From: Aeromonas finlandensis
Lineage (GTDB): Bacteria > Pseudomonadota > Gammaproteobacteria > Enterobacterales > Aeromonadaceae
DNA length: 64,000 nucleotides
Direction: 5' to 3'
Assembly: GCF_000764645.1 (NCBI RefSeq)
Contig: NZ_JRGK01000024.1
Coordinates: forward strand, 1 to 64,000
Shown here: positions 19,792 to 29,323 of the stretch, one piece after another
Position numbering within the stretch: the stretch's first letter is position 1
Layout of the letters: every line of letters starts with the position of its first letter
Made by a program: the position numbers and the translations under genes
Notes under the pieces: generated by a model
The model's database searches: none
What the model was told of the DNA's origin: nothing
Seen by the model: only the letters and a program-made list of their open reading frames with translations

Positions 19792-20334
19792 ATGGATATC
19801 GGTCACCGCCTCAAGGCGGTTCGCACCAAGGCAGCCCTCTCCCAGCGCGAGCTGGCAAAGCGCTCCGGTGTGACCAACGGATTTATCTCCCAGATCGAGA
19901 AAAATCAGGTGAGCCCCTCTGTCGCCTCCCTGCGCAAGGTGCTGGAAGGCATCCCCATGTCGCTGGCCAGCTTCTTCACCGAAGAGACCGAAATGGGCAC
20001 CGAAGTGATCTTCCGCGCCGCGGATATGCCGGATCTCGGCACCCACCCCATCAGCTATCGGCTGGTCGGACACAGCCGTGCCAACCGCGCTATCGGCATG
20101 TTGCAAGAGGTACTGCCACCGGGCGCCGACACTGGCGACGACATGCTGAGCCACGAGGGTGAAGAGTGCGGCATCGTCATCAAGGGCGAAGTTGAAGTGA
20201 CCGTGGGCGAGCAGATCTACCTGCTGGGCGCCGGGGACGGCTACTACTTCGACAGCCGCACCCCCCACCGTTTTCGCAATAGTAGCGAGCAGGAGTGCAT
20301 GCTGATTTCGGCCAACACCCCCGCCAGTTTCTGA
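19792..20334 (+). CDS. puuR: PuuR-type XRE/cupin transcriptional regulator
   Basis: 180 residues (E. coli PuuR 185). N-terminal XRE helix-turn-helix, about 5-58, with SQRELAKRSGVTNGFISQIE, and a C-terminal cupin_2 domain, about 110-175, with HEGEECGIVIKGEVEV and YYFDSRTPHRF carrying the metal- or ligand-binding His/Glu positions. PuuR represses putrescine-utilisation genes and responds to putrescine. Here it lies between, and in suitable orientation to, a transaminase gene (divergent) and a puuC-type gene (co-directional), both preceded by TGTTTA motifs. A general polyamine or beta-alanine sensor is a fair reading. Confidence 0.85.
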   Translation: MDIGHRLKAVRTKAALSQRELAKRSGVTNGFISQIEKNQVSPSVASLRKVLEGIPMSLASFFTEETEMGTEVIFRAADMPDLGTHPISYRLVGHSRANRAIGMLQEVLPPGADTGDDMLSHEGEECGIVIKGEVEVTVGEQIYLLGAGDGYYFDSRTPHRFRNSSEQECMLISANTPASF

Positions 20335-20363
20335 CATCCAGACGCCAGTCAGCAGGGGGGCAA

Positions 20364-20411
20364 TGTTTAATGAATTGTTACAAGATGGATTTACAAGCGG
20401 CAGGATGTTTA
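20364..20411. promoter_or_regulatory. Two TGTTTA motifs between puuR and puuC
   Basis: TGTTTAATG (20364-20372) and TGTTTAGCA (20406-20414); the second nonamer is identical to the copy before bauA (19625-19633). The pair is 42 bases apart, four helical turns, and ends 45 bases before the puuC start. Confidence 0.5.
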
Positions 20412-20458
20412 GCATATTGATACGCGGAAACTGACTTTTGCCGGTTCAAGGAGTGAAC

Positions 20459-21955
20459 ATGAGTGACCTGACCCTGGCCCAGTGGCAACACAAGGCCGCC
20501 CATCTGACCCTGCCCTCGCAAGCCTTTATCAACGGCAGCTATCGGGATGCCGTCAATGGCGCCACCTTCGATTGCATCAACCCGGCCAACGGCAAGCTGC
20601 TGACCAGGGTAGCGGCCTGCGATGCCGCCGATGCCGAACTGGCGGTGCAGGCCGCTCGTGCCGCTTTCGAGGACAAACGCTGGTGCGGGCTGGCCCCGAA
20701 ACAGCGCAAGCAGATCATGCAGCGCTTCGCCGAGCTGATGCGCCTCAACAAGGTGGAGCTGGCGCTGCTGGAGTCGCTGGACATGGGCAAACCCATCGGC
20801 GATGCAATGGGCTATGACGCCCCCGCCGCCGCCAACTGCATCGCCTGGAACGCCGAAGCGATCGACAAGATTTACGATCAGGTCGCCCCGGTAGAGGAGT
20901 CTGCTCTGGCGCTGGTGACCCGCGAAGCGCTCGGGGTGGTCGCCGCCATCGTGCCGTGGAACTTCCCACTGGTGATGGCCTGCTGGAAGCTGGGCCCGGC
21001 ACTCGCTACCGGCAACTCGGTGATCCTCAAGCCTTCCGAAAAATCCCCCCTGACCGCCCTGCGCATCGCGGGTCTGGCCAAGGAGGCGGGCATTCCGGAC
21101 GGCGTGTTCAACGTGCTGCCGGGCTTTGGCCACACCGTGGGTGAGGCGCTGGCCATGCATATGGATGTGGACTGCATCACCTTCACCGGCTCCACCAAGA
21201 TCGGCAAACATCTGGTGCAGTGCTCCGGCAAATCCAACCTCAAGCGCGCCTTTATGGAGTGCGGCGGCAAGAGCCCCAACATCATACTGGCGGATGCGCC
21301 GGATCTGGACGCCGCCGCCAAGAGCGCCGCTGGCGCCATCTTCTACAACCAGGGCGAGGTGTGCACCGCCGCCTCTCGCCTGCTGGTACAAAACAGCATC
21401 AAACCGCAATTTATGGAGCGGCTGCTGGCCCACGCCAAGGAGTGGATTTCAGCCGACCCGCTCGACCCGGCAACCCGCATCGGCGCCATGGTGGACCACA
21501 TCCAGATGGAGCAGGTGCTGCGCTATATCGAGATTGGCAAACAGGAGGGGGCCAAACTGCTGCTGGGGGGTAACCGCACCAATACCGGAAGCGGCGGCTT
21601 CTATATCGAGCCCACCATCTTCGACGAGGTGACCCCGCAGATGCGCATCTTCCGCGAGGAGATCTTCGGCCCTGTGCTGGCAGTGACCGGCTTCGATACC
21701 CTGGAAGAGGCAATCGCGCTGGGCAACGACACCGACTACGGGCTGGCGGCGGCGATCTGGACGGCGGATCTCAACAAGGCGGTGAAAGGCTCGCGCGCCC
21801 TGCGCGCCGGTACCGTGTTCGTCAACAACTGGGACGGTGGCGACATGACCATGCCGTTTGGCGGTTTCAAGCAGTCCGGCAACGGCCGCGACAAGTCGCT
21901 GCATGCACTGGAGAAGTACACCGAGCTGAAAAGCACCTGGATTCAGCTGGAATAG
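20459..21955 (+). CDS. puuC: PuuC-type NAD(P)-dependent aldehyde dehydrogenase
   Basis: 498 residues from the ATG at 20459, which has AAGGAG five bases upstream. Catalytic C302 (NQGEVCTAAS), general-base E267 (MECGGKSPN), the NAD-binding PWNFPLVMACWKLGPAL (166-182) and FTGSTKIGK (242-250) are intact. Closest to E. coli PuuC, which oxidises gamma-glutamyl-gamma-aminobutyraldehyde and other amino-aldehydes including 3-aminopropanal, a route to beta-alanine. That would feed the bauA-mmsA pair. No puuA or puuB is present in the window, so the exact substrate is open. Followed by a terminator. Confidence 0.88.
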   Translation: MSDLTLAQWQHKAAHLTLPSQAFINGSYRDAVNGATFDCINPANGKLLTRVAACDAADAELAVQAARAAFEDKRWCGLAPKQRKQIMQRFAELMRLNKVELALLESLDMGKPIGDAMGYDAPAAANCIAWNAEAIDKIYDQVAPVEESALALVTREALGVVAAIVPWNFPLVMACWKLGPALATGNSVILKPSEKSPLTALRIAGLAKEAGIPDGVFNVLPGFGHTVGEALAMHMDVDCITFTGSTKIGKHLVQCSGKSNLKRAFMECGGKSPNIILADAPDLDAAAKSAAGAIFYNQGEVCTAASRLLVQNSIKPQFMERLLAHAKEWISADPLDPATRIGAMVDHIQMEQVLRYIEIGKQEGAKLLLGGNRTNTGSGGFYIEPTIFDEVTPQMRIFREEIFGPVLAVTGFDTLEEAIALGNDTDYGLAAAIWTADLNKAVKGSRALRAGTVFVNNWDGGDMTMPFGGFKQSGNGRDKSLHALEKYTELKSTWIQLE

Positions 21956-21981
21956 CACGACAAAGCAGCGCTATCGGATCA

Positions 21982-22005
21982 AAAAGGGGGAGAAATCCCC
22001 CTTTT
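21982..22005 (+). terminator. Terminator of puuC
   Basis: AAAAGGGGG / CCCCCTTTT stem around a six-base loop, about 26 bases past the puuC stop. Confidence 0.88.
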
Positions 22006-22080
22006 GCATTTTTGGCCTTCCATCACCGAGCTCAATCCTTATAATGATAAAAAAGCCAACATGTTAAATATAAAGACAAA

Positions 22081-22251
22081 ATGCTATTTTTTCTGGGAAG
22101 CGTACTTTTTCTGGTGATCGGTTTGCCCCTGCTGTTCTTCGTGCTGGGGCACGGCGAGGCCTACGTGACCTGGGGCCCCTGGATCTCCGCCATCGCCCTG
22201 ATGTTGTGGCTGTTGATGGACGTCGACAAGATCCGCCGCGGTAAAGGCTGA
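22081..22251 (+). CDS. Small two-helix membrane protein, unknown function
   Basis: 56 residues: a hydrophobic N-terminal helix (about 2-20, LFFLGSVLFLVIGLPLLFF), a short loop with GHGEAYVTWGPW and a second helix (about 34-47), ending in a charged tail DVDKIRRGKG. The base composition is like the neighbouring genes and the frame has the GC-rich third positions typical here, which favours a real gene. The start lacks a strong ribosome-binding site; AT-rich DNA with a TATAAT element (about 22039) lies upstream. No family recognised. Confidence 0.55.
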   Translation: MLFFLGSVLFLVIGLPLLFFVLGHGEAYVTWGPWISAIALMLWLLMDVDKIRRGKG

Positions 22252-22376
22252 CCGGCCAGCCACACTTTTCCTTCTCCTCAAACTGCGTTTATTCGCTTCT
22301 TTCCCCGCAAAAGGATCGCTACACTGATTTTTTGTGATGTTTTCCCGCATCCAACGCTTCAGTAAAGGTCATCCGC

Positions 22377-23273
22377 ATGCCGCAACAGATCCAGCGTCAG
22401 GGCGTTATCTACGCCCTGTGCGCCTATACCCTTTGGGGCATAGCCCCCATCTATTTCAAGACCATCTCTGCCGTCCCGGCCGCCGAGATCCTGACCCACC
22501 GGATGATCTGGTCCTGCGTGCTGCTGCTGGTGCTCACCCTGGCAGGCCGTCAGTGGCACAAGGTGCAGGCGGTGCTGCGCCAGCCAAAAGTGCTGCTCAC
22601 CCTGGCGTTTACTTCGGTCACCGTCGGCGGCAACTGGCTGCTGTTTATCTGGGCCATCAACAACGGCCATATGCTGGATGCCAGCCTCGGCTACTACATC
22701 AACCCGCTGTTCAACGTACTGTTGGGGATGGTGTTTCTGAGCGAGAAGCTGCGCCGCCTGCAGTGGTGGGCGGTCGCGCTGGCCTTTGCCGGGGTGGCGA
22801 TCCAGCTCATCGCCTTTGGCTCTTTGCCCTGGATTGCGCTGGTGCTGGCATCAAGCTTTGCCATCTATGGTCTGGTGCGCAAAAAACTGGCCCTCGATGC
22901 CCTCACCGGTCTGCTGATCGAAACCATGATCATGCTGCCGCCTGCGGCCATCTATCTGTGGGGCTTTGCCGACAGTCCGACCAGCCACATGACGGAGAAC
23001 AGCTGGCAGCTCAACCTGTTGCTGATCGCCGCTGGCGCCGTCACCACGGCACCCCTGCTCTGCTTCACTGCCGCCGCGACCCGGCTCAAGCTCTCCACCC
23101 TGGGCTTCTTCCAGTACATTGGCCCCAGCATGATGTTCATCCTCGCGGTCACTCTCTATGGGGAAGCGCTGGCGATGGACAAGCTGCTCACCTTCGCCTG
23201 CATCTGGAGCGCGCTGGTGCTGTTCAGTCTGGATGGTCTACGCAGCGGCAAAGCTGCGCCAAGCCGGACCTGA
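22377..23273 (+). CDS. rarD: RarD, EamA/DMT-family transporter
   Basis: 298 residues, ten hydrophobic segments in two EamA repeats. [20 protein letters not shown] at the N-terminus, [10 protein letters not shown] and [26 protein letters not shown] are hallmarks of RarD proteins, first named for a chloramphenicol-sensitivity phenotype in Pseudomonas; the natural substrate is not known. The ATG at 22377 follows AGTAAAGGT. It appears to be a single-gene unit. Confidence 0.92.
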   Translation: MPQQIQRQGVIYALCAYTLWGIAPIYFKTISAVPAAEILTHRMIWSCVLLLVLTLAGRQWHKVQAVLRQPKVLLTLAFTSVTVGGNWLLFIWAINNGHMLDASLGYYINPLFNVLLGMVFLSEKLRRLQWWAVALAFAGVAIQLIAFGSLPWIALVLASSFAIYGLVRKKLALDALTGLLIETMIMLPPAAIYLWGFADSPTSHMTENSWQLNLLLIAAGAVTTAPLLCFTAAATRLKLSTLGFFQYIGPSMMFILAVTLYGEALAMDKLLTFACIWSALVLFSLDGLRSGKAAPSRT

Positions 23274-23454
23274 CACCGCCCCGTCAACCCTCTCCCCCGG
23301 CTCATCTGCCGGGGTTCTTTTTCGTGGCACCAGCGGTTTTCAGACTGCTACCTCCCCTTCTCCAGAGCCGACTCGCCATCAACAGGCCACACCCGAGTCG
23401 CACCATCCCGCCAGAGAGCTATGCTATCCATGGACGGAGCCGAATGGAGGCAAC

Positions 23455-25074
23455 ATGCTCAAGCACATTCACGACAGATCCCTGCTTTTTGGCCAGGTTC
23501 TGGGGATCATGGTTATTATCACGCTGATCTCCATCAGCTTTTTCGGGCTTTATTCGGTCCGGAGCGCAGCAGACCAGATGGGACAAGGGAAGGACGTGGT
23601 CGCCGACATCCTGCCGCCGCCCCTCTACCTCATCGAATCCCAGTTGCAGGTCTACACCCTGCTCCATGCCAAACCGGAAGAGCGGGAGGCCCTGCTGCAA
23701 ACCCTCGCCCGGCTCCAGCAAGAGTTCGAGAGCCGCAACCGCTTCTGGCAAGAGAGCAATCTGAACGAGCCCCTCAAGGAGCTGCTGCTGGGGGAGCAAA
23801 AAGTGCAGGGGGAGCTGTTTTGGCAATTGCTCAACGCCAAGTTTATTCCGGCCATCAAAACGGGTGATATTGCCACAGCCACCCGCATTGCCACGAGCCT
23901 TCATGCCATCTACAGCGCCCATCGCCTCGGTGTGGATGCGACCGTCACCAGCGGCAACCAATATGCTGCCGATCAGATGATGCATCTGGCCGACACTACT
24001 CGCCTCTGCTATGGCCTGCTGCTGTGCGCCGCCCTGCTTGGTACCGGTCTCATCTTCTGGCTGGGTTTACCAACCCAGCAGCGGCTGCTGGCCGCAGGCA
24101 AAGCAACGGCAGCCATCGCAGAAGGGGAACTGAACCGCCCCATGCCGGAACCGGGCCTCGATGCCATCGGTGAGCTGATCCGCCAGATCGGGGCCATGCG
24201 CGACCAGCTTGCCACCCTGGTGGAGTCCCTGCAGCGCAGTGCCACTACACTGGATGATCGCGCCACCAGCCTGACCGCCATGGCACAGCGCCACGCCAAT
24301 GACAGTCAGGCGCAGGTCGGGGCAGCCCACCATATCGAACAGGCCATCGAGCAACTCACCCACTCCATCGAGCAGGCGGGCGGTCAGCTGCATCAAGTGG
24401 GGGAGCTGACCCTGCTGTCAGCCACCCGCGCACAAGAGACCACCCACATCATTCACACCGTGGAGCAAGTGATCGATGAGCAAGCGGCGGGGGTAAAGCG
24501 GGTATCCCACACCATTTCGGATCTGGCCGGGCTCTCGCAGCAGATTGCCGGACTGGCGGGCGCCATTCACGATATTGCGGAGCAGACCAATCTACTGGCG
24601 CTGAACGCTGCGATTGAAGCTGCCCGAGCCGGTGAACAGGGACGCGGTTTTGCCGTGGTGGCCGATGAAGTGCGCTCGCTGGCGACCCGCACCGGCAGCG
24701 CCACCACCGAGATCAACACCATCATCGGCAAGATCCAGGATGTCAGCCTGCGCGCCGCCAGCGAGATGAATACCGAGCTGGCTCGGGTCGAACAAGCGGT
24801 CACCCACGCGATGACGGCACGCCAGAGCGTCACCCTAATCGAACAGAGCTGCGAGGAGATCAACCAGCGCATAGCCCAGGTCGATCAGCTGATGACCGAT
24901 GAGACCCGCCTCATTCAGGGGATCCACCATCAGGTCGGCGAGATGTCCCGTCTGGCGGCCGAAGTCAATCAGAGCGCCAGCCACGCCGCCGAGGAGGCAG
25001 GCATGGTTGCCCAGCACGCCCGCATCCTGACCAGGCAGACTCGCCACTTCAACCTCGATGCCACCCACCATTAA
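23455..25074 (+). CDS. Methyl-accepting chemotaxis protein
   Basis: 539 residues from the ATG at 23455 with GGAGG six bases before it (a much longer upstream extension is not credible, since it runs into rarD). First membrane helix about 14-34, periplasmic ligand-binding domain about 35-180 (all-helical in appearance), second helix about 184-205, a HAMP-like segment, then the signalling coiled coil with the tip sequence [20 protein letters not shown] near 372-391. It reports a periplasmic stimulus to CheA/CheW. The ligand is unknown. There is no C-terminal NWETF-type pentapeptide for CheR binding. Confidence 0.92.
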   Translation: MLKHIHDRSLLFGQVLGIMVIITLISISFFGLYSVRSAADQMGQGKDVVADILPPPLYLIESQLQVYTLLHAKPEEREALLQTLARLQQEFESRNRFWQESNLNEPLKELLLGEQKVQGELFWQLLNAKFIPAIKTGDIATATRIATSLHAIYSAHRLGVDATVTSGNQYAADQMMHLADTTRLCYGLLLCAALLGTGLIFWLGLPTQQRLLAAGKATAAIAEGELNRPMPEPGLDAIGELIRQIGAMRDQLATLVESLQRSATTLDDRATSLTAMAQRHANDSQAQVGAAHHIEQAIEQLTHSIEQAGGQLHQVGELTLLSATRAQETTHIIHTVEQVIDEQAAGVKRVSHTISDLAGLSQQIAGLAGAIHDIAEQTNLLALNAAIEAARAGEQGRGFAVVADEVRSLATRTGSATTEINTIIGKIQDVSLRAASEMNTELARVEQAVTHAMTARQSVTLIEQSCEEINQRIAQVDQLMTDETRLIQGIHHQVGEMSRLAAEVNQSASHAAEEAGMVAQHARILTRQTRHFNLDATHH

Positions 25075-25203
25075 CTATCGGCGCTGGGCACTATACAGCG
25101 CCTGAATTTTCGTCTGTACCGGCAAAATGGGTGGCGTTGGGCTCCATGAGGGAATAGGATCCGCCCTCTCTCAATCCCAACCAACCATAAGGATCAAACT
25201 GGT

Positions 25204-26313
25204 ATGAATCGAAAATGGTCGCTCCCCATCGTGGCACTCGCGGGGGGAGCGTTAATCTGGTTAAGCACTACCTTTGGCATGAAATGGGCCTTGATGGCTC
25301 TTATCGGATTCGGCTTCGGCTTCACCCTCTCCTTCAGCCGCTTCGGCATCGTGTTCGGTTGGCGTGAAATGCTGACCAAGCGCAACAGCTACTACGTGCG
25401 GGTTCACCTGCTCACCATCGCCATCGAAATTCTGCTGTTCACCACCTTCCTCTCCTTTAGTCACGCCCTGTTTGGCGATGCCATGGTGGGCAACGTGATG
25501 GCTATCGGCATTCCTTTCATCGTCGGTGCCTTCCTGTTCGGCATCGGCATGCAGCTGGCTGGCGTCTGCGCCACCGGCACCCTTTACTGCTGCGGCGAAG
25601 GGCAACCCCGCTTCTGGCTGGTGCTGATCTGCTACGGCATCGGTACTCTCATCAGCAACCAGTTCCGCCCCGAACTGGAGGCCACCTTCTCCAGCCATGT
25701 GGTGCTGGCCAAAGACCTGACCGGCAATATCTGGAGCGGCATGCTGCTTAACCTGGCGCTGGTCGCCGTACTGTTCCTGCTGTTTCGCAAGAGCGAGCTC
25801 AAGCGCACTGGCGAACTCAAGCCCATCTTCAGCGGTGGCAACCTGTTCTGGCGCGATGGCCGCTTCACCGTACTGACCGGCGGCATCATCATCGCCCTGC
25901 TCAACTCTTCCGTGGTCGCCCTGCACGGCTCGGCCTGGACCATCACCGGGGCCGTCTATGACATGGCGCTGCGTGGCGCCTCCCTGTTTGGCCTGTACGA
26001 AGGGAATCCCACTCTGGCCCAGCCGCTCTTCATCAATCCCATGGTCGGCATGTTCTGGCTCGGCATTCTGGGGGCCATGCTGGCGCGCTGCATTAGCGGT
26101 GGTGGCAACTTTGCCCCGATGCGGCTTGGCAACAGTCTGGCCTCCATCATCGGCGGCCTGCTGATGGGGATGGGTGCCATGTATAGCGCCTGCAACCTCG
26201 GCGGCTTCTTTGACGGCACCGCTTCCGGCAGCCTGCACGGCTGGGTCTGGATGCTGATGGCCCTCGCTGGCAGCCTGATCGGCATCCGCCTGCGCCCGCT
26301 GTTCAAGCTCTGA
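25204..26313 (+). CDS. YeeE/YedE-family transporter (possible thiosulfate or sulfur transporter)
   Basis: 369 residues, about ten membrane segments, with the sulf_transp (YeeE/YedE) repeats: GVCATGTLYCCGEGQP near 120-135 and SACNLGGFFDG near 327-337. Conserved cysteines in these loops carry thiosulfate in the TsuA members of the family. The TusA-like partner (YeeD) that often follows is absent. It is a single gene between the receptor gene and a shared terminator with ompA. The substrate is inferred only from family. Confidence 0.82.
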   Translation: MNRKWSLPIVALAGGALIWLSTTFGMKWALMALIGFGFGFTLSFSRFGIVFGWREMLTKRNSYYVRVHLLTIAIEILLFTTFLSFSHALFGDAMVGNVMAIGIPFIVGAFLFGIGMQLAGVCATGTLYCCGEGQPRFWLVLICYGIGTLISNQFRPELEATFSSHVVLAKDLTGNIWSGMLLNLALVAVLFLLFRKSELKRTGELKPIFSGGNLFWRDGRFTVLTGGIIIALLNSSVVALHGSAWTITGAVYDMALRGASLFGLYEGNPTLAQPLFINPMVGMFWLGILGAMLARCISGGGNFAPMRLGNSLASIIGGLLMGMGAMYSACNLGGFFDGTASGSLHGWVWMLMALAGSLIGIRLRPLFKL

Positions 26314-26340
26314 AGCTCGACACCACACGCACAGCATAAA

Positions 26341-26367
26341 AAAACGGGAGGCCAAGCCTCCCGTTTT
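26341..26367. terminator. Shared terminator of the YeeE-type gene and ompA
   Basis: AAAACGGGAGGC / GCCTCCCGTTTT perfect 12-bp arms around CAA, with A and T runs on both sides; serves both convergent genes. Confidence 0.93.
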
Positions 26368-26393
26368 TGCATTTATTTACCCCGTCGCACCGC

Positions 26394-27497
26394 TTACTGG
26401 GCTGGCTGGGAAACCCCTTCCAGATGGATTTCCACCCGGCGATCCGGAGCCAGACAGGAAATCAGCTCCTGTTTGGCGCGGCTGGCGCAGCTGTTGCCAG
26501 TGACCGGATTGGCCTTGCCACGTCCCTCGACCCGCACCTTGTCGGCATACAAGCCTTTGGATACCAGATAGCTGGCCACGCTCTGGGCCCGTTTCTCGGA
26601 GAGCGCCAGGTTGTAGTTGTCGGAGCCGATGCGGTCGGTATAACCGATCACGGTCGCGACGCCATCTTTCGGGTTGGCTGCCACAATCTGGCTAAACAGG
26701 GCGTCGAGCGCCTGATTGGCGGCCGGCTTCAGGGTTGCCTTGTTGAACTCGAATAGCACATCGGAACTCAGGCTGAACTCCTTGGGAGCGACCACCACGG
26801 CCGGAGCCGGTTCAGCGACCACAGGGGCAGGCGCCACAACCGGGGCACCCACCTGACCGAAGCGGTAGAGCATGCCAAAGGAGAGCAGACCGTTGTCCAT
26901 CTCGATGCCGGAGCGATCGAGGGAGGCATCACCTAGCGGCGTGGTGTATTGATACTCCAGACGAGCGGCCCAGTTCTGGTCGATGGAGTACTCGGCACCC
27001 AGGGCACCGACAAAGGCAGCCCCGTGCTTGTTACCACTATCCTTGACGAAATCAGTAGCAGTCTGAGCTGACAGCTCATTGTTGGTCCAGGCATAACCAC
27101 CACCGATCCGCCCATACAGATCAAGCACATCGTTGACCGGGAAACCAATCTTCATGGTGGCCTGAACCATCTGGCTCTTCGCTTCGCCTTCGATTTTGAC
27201 TCCACTCAGCTCGCCGGATGAGGTGTACTTGCCAAACCAGTCATAACCCAGTTCGAACGCCAGGTTGGGGTTAACCTGATACCCGGCAAAAGCGCCCAAC
27301 CCAAGGGAATCCTGACTGGTACCTGTATTGCCCAGAGCCCCCAGCGTGCTGGAGACCACCTGCTTCTGGTCGACGTCAAAATACTTGGACCAACCGGCCT
27401 TGCCGCCGGCATACCAGGTGTTGTCCTGAGCGGCGGCCTGAACGGCCCCGGCCGCCAGCAGACCACTGACCAATACGGCAAGCATGGATTTATTCAT
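26394..27497 (-). CDS. ompA: OmpA-family outer membrane porin
   Basis: 367 residues from the ATG at 27497 (GAGG upstream). Signal peptide to about residue 22 (AAGAVQAAA), an eight-strand OmpA beta-barrel domain (about 24-215), a Pro/Ala/Val-rich hinge (APVVAPAPVVAEPAP, about 225-240) and an OmpA_C peptidoglycan-binding domain with the NYNLALSEKRAQSV core (about 300-314). A C-terminal disulfide pair (CASRAKQELISC) is present, as in enteric OmpA. It anchors the outer membrane to the wall and is usually very abundant. Aeromonas often carries two tandem ompA genes; only one is here. Confidence 0.94.
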   Translation of the reverse strand: MNKSMLAVLVSGLLAAGAVQAAAQDNTWYAGGKAGWSKYFDVDQKQVVSSTLGALGNTGTSQDSLGLGAFAGYQVNPNLAFELGYDWFGKYTSSGELSGVKIEGEAKSQMVQATMKIGFPVNDVLDLYGRIGGGYAWTNNELSAQTATDFVKDSGNKHGAAFVGALGAEYSIDQNWAARLEYQYTTPLGDASLDRSGIEMDNGLLSFGMLYRFGQVGAPVVAPAPVVAEPAPAVVVAPKEFSLSSDVLFEFNKATLKPAANQALDALFSQIVAANPKDGVATVIGYTDRIGSDNYNLALSEKRAQSVASYLVSKGLYADKVRVEGRGKANPVTGNSCASRAKQELISCLAPDRRVEIHLEGVSQPAQ

Positions 27498-27747
27498 ATT
27501 TTCGCCTCTGCAATAAGTCGTTATGGGCGCCTGAGTGCGCACTTTCCCTGTGTGAAGCCGTCAGGCGGCCTCTCCGCTATTCAGGGTATCCCATCCTGTC
27601 ACAGCCTCAAATGACCAGCTCATCAGGAGTGTGAGCTTGCCAGCAATATCCGGCGTAAAAATCACCAGCATACTGGTTCACATGGTTTTACCAGTTAAAC
27701 CATGACCTTGCGTCGTACGGAGTGGACCTATCCACACGCAGCAATAG
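27498..27747. other. ompA upstream region with nested inverted repeats
   Basis: CATGGTTT (27681-27688) pairs with AAACCATG (27697-27704), and ACTGGT (27672-27677) with ACCAGT (27690-27695), overlapping so that only one pair can form at once. They lie about 180 bases upstream of ompA. The rest is probably promoter and leader; no gene was seen. Confidence 0.5.
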
Positions 27748-27772
27748 AAAAGGGAGGCATCACGCCTCCCTT
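27748..27772 (-). terminator. Terminator of the ilv operon
   Basis: AAGGGAGGC / GCCTCCCTT arms around a five-base loop; on the minus strand the stem is followed by TTTT. It lies 28 bases past the ilvA stop. Confidence 0.88.
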
Positions 27773-27799
27773 CGGATGAGTAGTTGAAGCCCCACTTGC

Positions 27800-29320
27800 T
27801 CAACTGGCCAGGAACAGCCGGTAGGCGGGGTCGTCGCTCACCTCTTTCCAACGGTAGCCAATCTCGTGCAGGTAGTCGTGGAAGGCGGCCACGTCTTCGT
27901 CCGGCAGTTCGAAGGCGCAGAGCACCCGGCCGTAGTCGGCACCGTGGTTGCGGTAGTGGAACAGGCTGATGTTCCAGCGACAGCCCAGGGTCTCCAGAAA
28001 ACGCATCAGGGCGCCCGGCTGCTCCGGAAACTTGAAGCTGTAGAGACGTTCGCCGAGGGGCCGGGCCGGGCGGCCGCCAATCATGTAACGCACGTGATTC
28101 TTGGCAAGCTCGCTCTCGGTCATGTTGACCACCGGATAGCCGTTGCCGCCGAGCTGATCGATGATCTGGCCCAGCTCCTCGTCACCGCCGGTGAGGCGCA
28201 CCGAGACAAACAGCGACGCCTGCACCGCATCCGAATAGCGATAGTTGAACTCGGTCACCATACGGGGCCCGAGCTGGCGGCAGAAGTCGAGGAAGGCCCC
28301 CTTGCGCTCGGGGATGGTCACCGCCAGCATGCCCTCGCGCTTCTCGCCGATCTCGCAGCGCTCCGACACGTAGCGCAGGCTGTGGAAGTTGACGTTGGCA
28401 CCGGACAGAATGGCCGCCATCCGCCCCCCTTTCACCTGCTCCCGCTCGCTGTAGGCCTTGAGGCCCGCCAGCGACAATGCCCCCGAAGGCTCGGCGATGG
28501 CGCGGCAGTCGTCGAAGATGTCTTTCAACGCGGCACAGATCTGGTCGTTGGAGACGGTCACCACCTCGTCCAGATACTGGTTGCAGAGGCGGAAGGTCTC
28601 CTCGCCGATGCGCCTGACCGCCACCCCATCGGCAAACAGGGAGACCCGCTCCAGATTGACCGGCTCGCCCGCCGCCATGGCCGCCTTGAGGCAGGCAGAC
28701 CCTTCAGCTTCCACCCCGATCACCTTCACATCCGGCAGCAGTTGCTTGATATAGACCGCCACCCCGGCGGCCAGCCCGCCGCCCCCCACCGGCACGAAGA
28801 CGTGGGTGAGGTGAATGTCCTGATCCAGCAGCTCCTTGCCGATGGTGCCCTGTCCGGCGATCACCTCGACGTCATCAAACGGCGGGATCAGGGTGTAACC
28901 CTCCAGCTCGGCGAGGCGGCGGCTCTCGGCATAGGCCTCGTCGAAGCTGTTGCCAAACAGCATGACGTTGCCGCCCTGACGGCGCACCGCATCGATCTTG
29001 ATGTCCGGCGTGGTCTTGGGCATCACGATGATCGCCTTGATGCCGAGCTTGGCGGCAGACAGGGCGACTCCCTGCGCATGGTTACCCGCAGAGGCAGCGA
29101 TGACGCCGTGATCCTTCTGCTCCTGGGTCAGGGTGGCGATCTTGTGATAGGCACCGCGCAGCTTGAAGGAGTGGACCGGTTGCAGATCCTCCCGCTTCAG
29201 ACTGACATGGTTGCCGAGCCGCTCGGAGAGTTTTTTCAACGTTTGCAACGGGGTCACTCGCGCCGCCTCGTAGACGGGAGAGAGCAGCACCTTGCGTAGA
29301 TAATCAGCCGCAGAGACCAT
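27800..29320 (-). CDS. ilvA: Biosynthetic threonine deaminase
   Basis: 506 residues (E. coli 514). It converts threonine to 2-oxobutanoate, the first step to isoleucine. PLP-binding K53 in SFKLRGAYHK, the phosphate-binding glycine loop VGGGGLAAGV near 180 and two C-terminal ACT-like regulatory domains (about 325-410 and 420-500, LYSFKFPEQPGALMRFLE) for isoleucine inhibition and valine activation are present, so it is the allosteric biosynthetic form, not the short catabolic one. The start follows the ilvD stop by 3 bases; it is the last gene of the operon. Confidence 0.97.
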   Translation of the reverse strand: MVSAADYLRKVLLSPVYEAARVTPLQTLKKLSERLGNHVSLKREDLQPVHSFKLRGAYHKIATLTQEQKDHGVIAASAGNHAQGVALSAAKLGIKAIIVMPKTTPDIKIDAVRRQGGNVMLFGNSFDEAYAESRRLAELEGYTLIPPFDDVEVIAGQGTIGKELLDQDIHLTHVFVPVGGGGLAAGVAVYIKQLLPDVKVIGVEAEGSACLKAAMAAGEPVNLERVSLFADGVAVRRIGEETFRLCNQYLDEVVTVSNDQICAALKDIFDDCRAIAEPSGALSLAGLKAYSEREQVKGGRMAAILSGANVNFHSLRYVSERCEIGEKREGMLAVTIPERKGAFLDFCRQLGPRMVTEFNYRYSDAVQASLFVSVRLTGGDEELGQIIDQLGGNGYPVVNMTESELAKNHVRYMIGGRPARPLGERLYSFKFPEQPGALMRFLETLGCRWNISLFHYRNHGADYGRVLCAFELPDEDVAAFHDYLHEIGYRWKEVSDDPAYRLFLAS

Positions 29321-29323
29321 GAT

